From Chitinophagales bacterium (GTDB lineage: Bacteria > Bacteroidota > Bacteroidia > Chitinophagales > UBA10324), in assembly GCA_025057275.1 (NCBI GenBank), contig JANWXQ010000059.1, forward strand, positions 20,311-84,310: a stretch of DNA of 64,000 bases. The letters are read 5' to 3'. The notes beneath the pieces were generated by a model. The model worked only from the letters and a program-made list of their open reading frames with translations, did no database searches and was not told where the DNA came from. How positions within the stretch are numbered: the first letter of the stretch is position 1; every line of letters begins with the position of its first letter. This document shows, in pieces, positions 9,304-17,286 of the stretch. A program made the translations under genes and the position numbers.

Positions 9304-9344
9304 ACGCTTGCCTCGTTACCCGTATTTTCACTTTTCGCTGTTCC

Positions 9345-10103
9345 ATGGATTCCCTGCTGCAGTGGGTGCTCGTCTTTTCCCTTTCAATGGGAGGTCGCCT
9401 TTTGGAGGTGGACCCACTGGGCAATCTTTATGTAGTAGGCAACAACCAGCAGTTATCCAAACTGGACTCCACGGGAACACTGTTGTTCACTTATCCGCAA
9501 AACCGGTACGGCACCCTGGCTCAGGTGGATGTTTCCAATCCGATGAAGGTTTTGCTGAGCTACCCCGATTTCGCCCAGGCGGTTGTGCTGGACAATACCC
9601 TGTCCGAACTCGGCCTGCTGGCGTTAAAACGCTCCGGAATCAATGCGTTTTCGGCTATGGCTTACTCCCGCCGCGATAATACCATCTGGCTTTTTGATCG
9701 GGAAAACTGGAACCTGAAAAAAGTGGATTTCCATGGCACGATTGTGCTCAATGCGCCTGACCTGCTCCAGCAAACGGGTCAAACACTGGAACCTGCCGTG
9801 ATGCGCGAACACGAAAACCGGATTTATGTTGCTGATGCCCGGCAGGGAGTCTGGGTGTTTGATGCCTTCGGTTTGTTTCTCGAACAGTTGCCAGTGCCTC
9901 CCGTTACTGATTTTCAGATAGTGGATGAATATTTTATCGGCATTTCTGATGCGGAAACCTTTGTGTACCACTTACGCAACGGGCAACGTAAAAGCATCAG
10001 TCTGCCGGGAAATTCCACAAACGCCTGCGTTCGCTATCGGGCCGGCCGTTGGTACGTGCTCAGCCCTGATGGGCTATGGGTGTATCAACATACACCTCGC
10101 TGA
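9345..10103 (+). CDS. Unknown protein with beta-propeller-like repeats
   Basis: This 252-residue protein is taken from the ATG at 9345; the same frame stays open upstream inside moxR, but the upstream part is coding in another frame. The N-terminus (MDSLLQWVLVFSLSMGG) could be an uncleaved or atypical signal. The body alternates short strands with loops such as VDPLGNLYVVGNNQQLSKLDSTG, NTIWLFDRENWNLKKVDFHG, NRIYVADARQGVWVFDAFG and AGRWYVLSPDGLWVY. That is the pattern of NHL/YVTN-type beta-propeller blades, about five or six of them. No enzymatic motif is visible. It lies 41 bases after moxR and is probably read from the same transcript. I do not recognise the family; an envelope-associated role is inferred from context only. 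Confidence 0.7.
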   Translation: MDSLLQWVLVFSLSMGGRLLEVDPLGNLYVVGNNQQLSKLDSTGTLLFTYPQNRYGTLAQVDVSNPMKVLLSYPDFAQAVVLDNTLSELGLLALKRSGINAFSAMAYSRRDNTIWLFDRENWNLKKVDFHGTIVLNAPDLLQQTGQTLEPAVMREHENRIYVADARQGVWVFDAFGLFLEQLPVPPVTDFQIVDEYFIGISDAETFVYHLRNGQRKSISLPGNSTNACVRYRAGRWYVLSPDGLWVYQHTPR

Positions 10104-10240
10104 CACTTTTCTGACGATTCTTTTAGTAATCAGCATATACTGCATCTGAAAAACTTTTCGTGCTTATTACGAAACATTTTGTTTGCATTACAGTAAAAAC
10201 CCCTGTTCGCACCTGTGCTGCAAGCCCAACTGCCCTCTTC

Positions 10241-12535
10241 ATGACCTCTTCTACCCTCATCAAAGCTTCTTTTGGCTTTTTTCGGAAAGCTTGGCATAGC
10301 CTTTTTCTGATCCTTGTTACGTTGGCGTGCATACAGTCTAATGAGCCGGCTATTGCCCAATGTTCTCTTCCTAAGGTTCCCTATGCTACCGTTAGCACGT
10401 GGACGGCTTGTACAGCCACACTTACCTGGGGCCGGGTAAACGGCGCTTCACATTATAGCGTAAAATACAAGTTTAAAGATGCCACCGGCTGGATAAAGCT
10501 ATCCAACGTCATTACCGACACGTTTTTTGTTTTTACCAATTTATTGCCCGACACCACCTATAAGTTTGCCGTAGCCGTTGTGTGCAGCAACGGCAGCAAC
10601 TCTGGATACAAGAATGTCCAGAAAAAAACATCCAAAGCCACCAACCCTGTCAATTTTACTGCTACCGACCCGATGGGCGTTTCCATCCGATTGACCTGGA
10701 CCCCGGTATGCCCTGTCTTGCAATACAATATCCGCTACAGGAAAACCGGAACAAACACCTGGACCACCATCAATGCGGCCACAGCCGGTATTCAATATAC
10801 GGTTAACGGATTGACCCCTCAAACCGATTACGAGTTTCAGATTCAGGCGCAAACAGCTAAAGGCACCGATGGCTGGTCTGCGAGCATTTTCAAAAATTCC
10901 GAGGTGGTACCGCCGCCGCCACCGATGCCGCCGCCCAAGCCCAACTTCATAATTTACATGCTGGACGACGGTCGCTACGATAACTATGCCCCAAACGGGG
11001 GTCCCAGCTGGTTTCAGTCACCTACCATCAACCGAATTGCACAGGAAGGAATCAACTTTCTGTATTCCTTCCCCACCACTTCGCTGTGTGCGCCCAGCCG
11101 GGTGTCCATTTACACAGGGCTCTATGCGCATAAACATGGAACTATTGATAATAATACCCGCCGTTTTTACGGACTTTATCACATTCAGCAAATTCTGAAA
11201 GACAACGGTTACTACACGGGTTTCATTGGCAAGTTTGGCCAGTTTCAGGGCGACCCGGAAGGTTTTGACTGGTGGGCAACGTCCAGTGGAAACATCTTTA
11301 TGAATCCACAATATGAAATAAACAATAAGGATACCCTCATTACCGGTCATATCTCAGATGCTTATCAGGATCTGTCCATCCGCTTCCTGAACAGCGTGCC
11401 GCCTGGCAAAAAGTTTTTGCTCATGTTTTTCACTCGGATACCTCACCTGCCCACCACCCCCAGGCCGGAAGACACCAATCTGTATGTAGGCCAGCAGATG
11501 CCGCTGCCCACCAATATGTCCAACTACGCATATAATTTTCCTTCCTTCTTTTACAACGGAGGAGGGCACAAATGGAATAAAAACGCGCAACAGACCGATT
11601 CGATCAAGCGCAGGGATTTTCAGTGCCTCAATGGCGCCGAACGCAACATGGCCGCCTTGTTTAATTGGCTGGAAACGAGAGGACTTTTAGACAGTACCCT
11701 GATCCTGTTCACCTCTGACAATGGCTACCTTCAGGGAGAACATAACCTGGAAGCCAAACAGCTCATGCAGGAGGAGTCGATTCGTGTTCCCCTGTTTGTC
11801 CGTTTGCCCGCCTGGTTTCCTCCGGGTACCGTTTCTACCGTTCAGACCCTAAACGTAGACATCCCGGCCACCATCCTGGATGCTGTAGGCATTCCCGACA
11901 CCTTCGGTTTTGACGGGGAATCATTATTTCGGCTGTACAACGGTCAGGTCCAACGCAAATACATCTATTATCAGTTTTTCGGCGACAGCAACACGCCTCA
12001 AATCCGCGGAGTGCGCAGCAGTCAGTACAAATACGTCAAACACTATTGTAACCAGCCCACCGAAGAATTCTATGACCTGGTTAATGATCCTAAGGAAAAT
12101 ACCAATTTGATCAACACGGCCAGCTACGCCAGCATCATCAACACGTACCGCCAGGTACTCGACAGCCTGCGGCAGGCCTTGAGCGACAACATCCCGCCCA
12201 ACAGTTCCTGCCAGTTGAACAATGTTCTTTATTCCCGTGATGCACAGGAAGAGTTGCCCGGCGAAGGGGAACCGGAGGAAGATTTCTTTACGGTACGCAT
12301 TTATCCCAATCCGGCATCGGAACAGGTGCACATCAGTTACGCCGATCCCCTTCGGGAAGACTTTACCCTCATGGTGCATAAAGTTACAGGCGAGCAGCTT
12401 TTTGCGCAGCGGTTTACCAACAGCAACACTTGCCAGGTTCGGCTGGAAACCGCGCAATGGGCTTCGGGAACGTATGTGGCAACCCTCCACAAAGGGGGTC
12501 GCTGGCACAAGCAGCTGTTTCATTTGCAACATTAA
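10241..12535 (+). CDS. Secreted sulfatase with two fibronectin III domains and T9SS sorting domain
   Basis: The ATG at 10241 is preferred because a signal peptide (ending NEPAIAQ) follows it; an in-frame ATG at 10160 only adds an unlikely extension. The 764-residue product has two fibronectin type III domains (about residues 41-133 and 134-223), a proline-rich linker, and a type I sulfatase domain (about 235-640). The sulfatase signature CAPSR carries Cys283, the residue converted to formylglycine. Metal and substrate motifs are MLDDGRYDNYAP near the start and FTSDNGYLQGEH later. The last 80 residues (RIYPNPASEQVHISY...) form a type A T9SS sorting domain. The enzyme should remove sulfate esters from an extracellular substrate, probably a polysaccharide or proteoglycan. 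Activity would need a maturase; none is evident in the window. Confidence 0.92.
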   Translation: MTSSTLIKASFGFFRKAWHSLFLILVTLACIQSNEPAIAQCSLPKVPYATVSTWTACTATLTWGRVNGASHYSVKYKFKDATGWIKLSNVITDTFFVFTNLLPDTTYKFAVAVVCSNGSNSGYKNVQKKTSKATNPVNFTATDPMGVSIRLTWTPVCPVLQYNIRYRKTGTNTWTTINAATAGIQYTVNGLTPQTDYEFQIQAQTAKGTDGWSASIFKNSEVVPPPPPMPPPKPNFIIYMLDDGRYDNYAPNGGPSWFQSPTINRIAQEGINFLYSFPTTSLCAPSRVSIYTGLYAHKHGTIDNNTRRFYGLYHIQQILKDNGYYTGFIGKFGQFQGDPEGFDWWATSSGNIFMNPQYEINNKDTLITGHISDAYQDLSIRFLNSVPPGKKFLLMFFTRIPHLPTTPRPEDTNLYVGQQMPLPTNMSNYAYNFPSFFYNGGGHKWNKNAQQTDSIKRRDFQCLNGAERNMAALFNWLETRGLLDSTLILFTSDNGYLQGEHNLEAKQLMQEESIRVPLFVRLPAWFPPGTVSTVQTLNVDIPATILDAVGIPDTFGFDGESLFRLYNGQVQRKYIYYQFFGDSNTPQIRGVRSSQYKYVKHYCNQPTEEFYDLVNDPKENTNLINTASYASIINTYRQVLDSLRQALSDNIPPNSSCQLNNVLYSRDAQEELPGEGEPEEDFFTVRIYPNPASEQVHISYADPLREDFTLMVHKVTGEQLFAQRFTNSNTCQVRLETAQWASGTYVATLHKGGRWHKQLFHLQH

Positions 12536-12562
12536 ACCCCTCCATAATCCACAAGCGCAGAG

Positions 12563-12585
12563 TCCTTCCCCTACGGAAGGATTTT
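12563..12585 (+). terminator. Rho-independent terminator after the sulfatase gene
   Basis: A perfect 7-bp stem (TCCTTCC with GGAAGGA) around a 5-base loop is followed by TTTT. It lies 28 bases after the sulfatase stop and before the TPR gene. Confidence 0.75.
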
Positions 12586-12666
12586 GTGTTTAACAGCCAG
12601 ACCGATCGCATCAGCTTAAATGCCTTCCCGGCCTATAGATAAGTATCTTTTCTAATTTGGGCTGTC

Positions 12667-13806
12667 ATGCTGCTATACCACACCGACATTCACTACGCAC
12701 GGCAGCGAGTGGACGAACTCAATCACGAGGCATGGCAAAGCTATCTGCATCACGATGTCGATGCGCTTTATGCTGCCCGCGAAGCCGAACAGTTGGCTCG
12801 CGAAGCAGGTTACATCATTGGCTGCGCTGATGCCCTGCAAAACCAGGCCCGCTGCGCCCGAGTTTGGGCTGATTTTCGCAAATCGGCCGAATTGTCAAGG
12901 CAGGCTTATGAGCTTTATGAACAAGCCAATCACCGCTCTGGCATGGCTGATGCCCTCAGCAACATGGCATTTATGCACATCAATCTGGAAGAATACGAAC
13001 GGGCGCTGCCTCTGGCTGTTCGGGCTGAACAATTGGCAAACCGCAGCAACCATGTTGCTGTACAAAGTTTTGCCTGTCTGGTTAAGGGCATGGCCTGTGA
13101 GCACCTGAGTCAGTTTGATCGGGCACTGCACAACCACCGCAGGGCTCTAGACTATAGCCGTTCTGCACAGGATGAGATAGGGGCTGCTTCTGCTTTGCTC
13201 AATATCGGCATTGTCATGCGCAAAACCGGCCGTCTGTCCTCCGCTATGGAATACGTGAATGAAGCCGAACACATCTTTGCACGGCATAACATTTTGTTGC
13301 TGATGGCCTCAGCGAAATATTATCAGGCACAACTTCAAGAGGATTCTGATGAGCTGGACCGGGCTTTTGAATTGTTGCAGGATGCCTTGGCCATGGTAAA
13401 AAAAATTCGTCATGCCCAGGGGCAGGGCCCATTGTACCTGCGGATGGGAGCCGTTCGCCGCAAGCAGTTGCGCTATGAGGAAGCCGAAGAATACCTGTTG
13501 CAAAGTGTAGAACTGTCGCGCAGTTACGGAAAACACCAGGCCGAATGCAAAGGCCTTCTGGAACTGGCTTTAGGTTATTTAGCCCGGAACAAAATCCCGC
13601 AGGCTATTGCTACGCTTGACGATGCCCTTGCGACTGCCGAATTTCACGGACTCGCCGGCATGCAACACATGCTGCAGCGACACCTCGGACAGGCCTATGC
13701 CGCCAAAGGTCAATGGCGGCAGGCTTTTCTGGCCATGGAACGGGCGGCCCAGTTGCAGCAGGAACTATCCAGACGCTACCGCTCTCTTGCTTCCATGCTG
13801 CAGTAA
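12667..13806 (+). CDS. Cytoplasmic tetratricopeptide-repeat protein
   Basis: A 379-residue protein with no signal peptide or membrane segment, made almost wholly of helical TPR units of about 40 residues (at least seven). Typical ones are ADALSNMAFMHINLEEYERALPLAVRAEQL-like, ASALLNIGIVMRKTGRLSSAMEYVNEAE-like and LELALGYLARNKIPQAIATLDDALATA-like segments. TPR stacks bind other proteins. In many bacteria this sort of array is fused to a histidine kinase, GGDEF or cyclase domain; here no output domain is present and the gene ends cleanly. A motif TAATTTGG lies 8 bases before the start and may be a variant -7 element. It is upstream of the MFS/GlgE genes, but a functional link is not shown. Confidence 0.85.
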   Translation: MLLYHTDIHYARQRVDELNHEAWQSYLHHDVDALYAAREAEQLAREAGYIIGCADALQNQARCARVWADFRKSAELSRQAYELYEQANHRSGMADALSNMAFMHINLEEYERALPLAVRAEQLANRSNHVAVQSFACLVKGMACEHLSQFDRALHNHRRALDYSRSAQDEIGAASALLNIGIVMRKTGRLSSAMEYVNEAEHIFARHNILLLMASAKYYQAQLQEDSDELDRAFELLQDALAMVKKIRHAQGQGPLYLRMGAVRRKQLRYEEAEEYLLQSVELSRSYGKHQAECKGLLELALGYLARNKIPQAIATLDDALATAEFHGLAGMQHMLQRHLGQAYAAKGQWRQAFLAMERAAQLQQELSRRYRSLASMLQ

Positions 13807-13893
13807 GACAGCCTGGAGTTAGCCTCCTGGCGCCATGCCACCAACTGCATCGGGTTACCCTTGTGTCGCCTGATGACCATCAGGGCAAACTGC

Positions 13894-13901
13894 TACATTT
13901 G
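13894..13901 (+). promoter_or_regulatory. -7 promoter element before the MFS transporter
   Basis: TACATTTG, an exact TAnnTTTG match, ends 13 bases before the ATG at 13915 and is followed by TCGCCGCC. Its position inside the longer upstream frame favours 13915 as the true start. Confidence 0.45.
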
Positions 13902-13914
13902 TCGCCGCCTAACT

Positions 13915-15183
13915 ATGCGCCATTCTGAAGGCCATCCCTCCACCACCCTGCAGCGGCATTGGTACAACATGGCTGTTATTGTGTCAGCGCTAGGCTATTT
14001 CGTTGATGTGTATGATTTGCTGCTGTTCGGTATCGTTCGCGTGCCCAGTTTGATTGACCTGGGGTATAGCGGCGAGGAGCTGTTGCACAAGGGCGCCTAC
14101 CTGCTCAACTGGCAGATGGGTGGCATGCTGGTGGGCGGCGTGCTGTGGGGCATCTGGGGCGACAAGAAAGGGCGGCTCAGCGTGCTGTTCGGATCCATTG
14201 CCCTTTATTCAATAGCAAATATCCTTAATGGAACGGTGCAAAGTATCGGCATGTATGCCTTTTACCGGTTTATTGCCGGCATAGGGCTGGCCGGTGAGCT
14301 GGGTGCAGGCATCACCTTAGTGGCGGAAGTCATGACCAAAGAGCATCGGGGATATGGCACGACCATCGTCAGTGCTTTTGGCATCTTTGGCGCCGTGGTG
14401 GCCGCCATCGTTGCCGATTGGTTTGACTGGCGAACGGCCTATTACATCGGAGGCGGTCTGGGTCTGGTGCTTCTCGTGTTGCGCATCAGCGCTTATGAAT
14501 CCGGTATGTTTCATCACATGCGAAAGGAAACCGTTAGCCGGGGAAATTTTCTGGGTTTACTCTACCGGCGGCAACAGTTTCCCCGCTACATGCGCGGCAT
14601 TCTCATCGGCGTACCCATATGGTTCGTGATTGGCATTCTGATCACTTTTGCTCCCGAATTTGCCCAATACCTTCAGGTGGCTTTGGACGAAAATGGCAAA
14701 ACCCTGATTGAGGCAAGCAAAGCCATCATGTACCACTATGCCGGCGCAGCTACCGGTGCCCTCTTCTGCGGCCTGCTCAGTCAGTATTTGCGCAGCCGCA
14801 AAAAAGCCCTCTTTTATTTTCTGGCTGCAGATGCCCTGGGCGTTTTTGCCTATTTCCTGCTGACGGGCTCTTCTGCGGCGGTGTTTTATCTGTATTGTTT
14901 TTTGTTTGGCGTGGCCAACGGCTATTGGAGCGTGTTCATCACAGTGGCGAGTGAGCAGTTTGGCACCAACATCCGGGCCACCGTAACCACCTCAACTCCC
15001 AATTTTGTTCGCGGAGCGGTGGTACCCATCACTACTTCGTTTGTCTGGCTCAGCCAGCAGGGCATGGGGCTGATGGGTGCAGCACTGCTGGTGGGTGCCG
15101 TCGTGCTGGCGCTGGCCTTCGTATCTCTTTACCTGACGGAAGAAACCTATGGAAAAGACCTTAACTACCTGGAACCTTTCTGA
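13915..15183 (+). CDS. Major facilitator superfamily transporter
   Basis: A 422-residue integral membrane protein with about 12 hydrophobic segments. The MFS loop 2-3 signature is seen as GIWGDKKGRLSVLFGS, and the N-terminal half contains FYRFIAGIGLAGELGAG, typical of the metabolite:H+ symporter/sugar transporter branch. The start at 13915 is chosen because it directly precedes the first helix region (LQRHWYNMAVIVSALGYFVDVYD) and because a promoter-like TACATTTG lies just upstream; the frame could also start at a TTG at 13861. The substrate is not predictable. It lies 59 bases upstream of glgE on the same strand, so import of a sugar that feeds maltose-1-phosphate metabolism is an attractive but unproven idea. 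Confidence 0.85.
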   Translation: MRHSEGHPSTTLQRHWYNMAVIVSALGYFVDVYDLLLFGIVRVPSLIDLGYSGEELLHKGAYLLNWQMGGMLVGGVLWGIWGDKKGRLSVLFGSIALYSIANILNGTVQSIGMYAFYRFIAGIGLAGELGAGITLVAEVMTKEHRGYGTTIVSAFGIFGAVVAAIVADWFDWRTAYYIGGGLGLVLLVLRISAYESGMFHHMRKETVSRGNFLGLLYRRQQFPRYMRGILIGVPIWFVIGILITFAPEFAQYLQVALDENGKTLIEASKAIMYHYAGAATGALFCGLLSQYLRSRKKALFYFLAADALGVFAYFLLTGSSAAVFYLYCFLFGVANGYWSVFITVASEQFGTNIRATVTTSTPNFVRGAVVPITTSFVWLSQQGMGLMGAALLVGAVVLALAFVSLYLTEETYGKDLNYLEPF

Positions 15184-15242
15184 TGATTTCACCGAATCGT
15201 TCCGCCTGAAAAAAGCTCCTGAAGTGCAAACAGTAATGGTTT

Positions 15243-17204
15243 ATGAAACCCACTGATCAACCGAACGGGAGAAACCGGGTAGTCATTGACCAGATTCAGC
15301 CGGTCATTGAGGGCGGCCGTTATCCGGTTCGTCGTACCACAGGGGAATGGGTGGAAGCATCGGCTGATGTGTTTGCCGATGGGCACGATGTGGTGCAATG
15401 CCGCCTGCTCTACCGCCATCACAGCGAACGACGCTGGCACAGCGTGCCCATGGAGCCTGTATATGGTCATACCTTTCGCGGTAGCTTCCGGATTCAGCGG
15501 GAGGGATTATGGCAATTCAAAATAGCAGGGTGGGTGGACCATCCGCTGTCCTGGCAGCATCAGCTCAAGCGACGTCATCAGGCCCGCGAACGTCTGGAAT
15601 CGGAGTTATTGATGGGCGCACAATTTCTTCGCAACGTGCTCACCCGGTGCCGCGCGGAAGAACAGGAGGCTGTGCAGCAACTGGTGGATTTGTTTACCGA
15701 TTCCGACCGATACGAACAGGCCGTTCAGGCTGCGCTGAACGGCGCGGCGCAGCATTGGTTTCTGGCCTATCCTGCCGATGAGCTTTGTACCGAGTCGGCA
15801 GTAGTTCGCATTATGGCCGAGCGGTTGCGCGCACGGTTCAGTACCTGGTATGAACTTTTTCCGCGCTCGGCTGCTTCCAAGCCGGGCCATCACGGCACCT
15901 TTTCCGATGTGCAACGTCTGTTGCCCCGCCTTCAGGAAATGGGCATCGATGTCCTGTATCTCCCTCCCATCCATCCCATTGGCCTGACGAACCGAAAAGG
16001 AAAAAACAACTCATTGAGAGCCCGCAAAGGCGAACCCGGTGTGCCGTGGGCCATTGGCAACAAAGAGGGCGGCCATAAGGCCATTCACCCTCAACTGGGC
16101 ACGTTGCAGGATTTCCGTGCTTTGCTCAAGGCCGCAGCAGAGCAAGGCATTGAAATTGCCCTGGATTATGCCCTGCAATGCTCGCCGGACCACCCTTATG
16201 TCAAGCAACACCCATCCTGGTTTCGCTGGCGCCCCGATGGCTCAGTCCAGTATGCCGAAAATCCTCCCAAAAAATATCAGGACGTTATTCCTTTCAACTT
16301 TGAAACGGAAGACTGGAAAAACCTCTGGGACGAACTGAAAAGCATTTTGGAATTCTGGATTCAAGAAGGGGTAAAAATTTTTCGCGTTGATAATCCGCAC
16401 ACCAAACCCATGGGCTTCTGGGAATGGGTCATTGCGAAAATCCATGAGGAGCACCCCGAGGTGATCTTTCTTTCAGAAGCGTTTACCGCACCCAAAATGA
16501 TGTATCACCTGGCTAAAATCGGATTCACCCAGTCGTACACCTATTTTACCTGGCGCCAGACCAAAGCCGAACTTATGGACTACATGGAAGAACTGACCAA
16601 AAGCGAAGTGCGAGAGTTCTTCCGCCCCAATTTCTGGCCCAACACCCCCGACATCCTTCCGTTTCACCTGCAGAGCGGCACCGAATCGGTATTTATTACC
16701 CGCCTGTTTCTGGCTGCAACCCTCAGCGCCAACTACGGCTTTTATGGCCCGGTGTATGAACTCATGGTGCACGAAGCCCTGCCCGGCCGCGAAGAATACC
16801 TGAACAGCGAAAAGTACGAGTTGCGCCATTGGGACTGGGACCGCGATACCCGACTCAAAATGCTGATTGCCATAATCAACCGCGCCCGCAGGGAACATGA
16901 GGCGCTGCAGTTTACAAATAACATAGAATTTTTAAATATACAAAACGAGCATTTGCTTGCATATCTGAAATACGATCCGGCCGGCAGCGCCCACTTGTTG
17001 TGCGTGGCCAACCTGCATCCCGACCATACCCAAAGCGGCTTTGTACAGGTGCCTCTGGAAAAGATCGGCCGCACCGAAGAGCAGGAGTTTGCCGTCCGCG
17101 ACCTGCTCAACGATGCCCGTTATATCTGGAAGGGTCGCTGGAATTACGTCGAACTTAACCCCCGCATTCTGCCCTGCCATTTGTTTCGCATCGAAGATCC
17201 TTGA
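15243..17204 (+). CDS. glgE: Maltose-1-phosphate maltosyltransferase GlgE
   Basis: A 653-residue GH13_3 enzyme that transfers maltosyl units from alpha-maltose 1-phosphate to the non-reducing end of alpha-1,4-glucan. The N-terminal beta-sandwich (residues 1-100) and helical insertion precede the barrel. Conserved motifs are LYLPPIHPIG, IALDYALQCSPDHPYV, FRVDNPHTKP with the nucleophile Asp383, and FLSEAFTAP with the acid/base Glu412. The 29-residue spacing of these two matches the D394/E423 pair known from Streptomyces GlgE. The third acidic residue is in FWPNTPDILP. It is followed by a maltokinase gene that would supply its substrate. The neighbours include no trehalose synthase and no branching enzyme, so the rest of the pathway must be elsewhere. 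Confidence 0.95.
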   Translation: MKPTDQPNGRNRVVIDQIQPVIEGGRYPVRRTTGEWVEASADVFADGHDVVQCRLLYRHHSERRWHSVPMEPVYGHTFRGSFRIQREGLWQFKIAGWVDHPLSWQHQLKRRHQARERLESELLMGAQFLRNVLTRCRAEEQEAVQQLVDLFTDSDRYEQAVQAALNGAAQHWFLAYPADELCTESAVVRIMAERLRARFSTWYELFPRSAASKPGHHGTFSDVQRLLPRLQEMGIDVLYLPPIHPIGLTNRKGKNNSLRARKGEPGVPWAIGNKEGGHKAIHPQLGTLQDFRALLKAAAEQGIEIALDYALQCSPDHPYVKQHPSWFRWRPDGSVQYAENPPKKYQDVIPFNFETEDWKNLWDELKSILEFWIQEGVKIFRVDNPHTKPMGFWEWVIAKIHEEHPEVIFLSEAFTAPKMMYHLAKIGFTQSYTYFTWRQTKAELMDYMEELTKSEVREFFRPNFWPNTPDILPFHLQSGTESVFITRLFLAATLSANYGFYGPVYELMVHEALPGREEYLNSEKYELRHWDWDRDTRLKMLIAIINRARREHEALQFTNNIEFLNIQNEHLLAYLKYDPAGSAHLLCVANLHPDHTQSGFVQVPLEKIGRTEEQEFAVRDLLNDARYIWKGRWNYVELNPRILPCHLFRIEDP

Positions 17205-17286
17205 TCAGACATAGAGCTGCTCCTTTGTTGCTAAATTGTACGGCTCTTCTGAACTGGTGACGACCGCCGGCTTGCCGATTTCGCCG

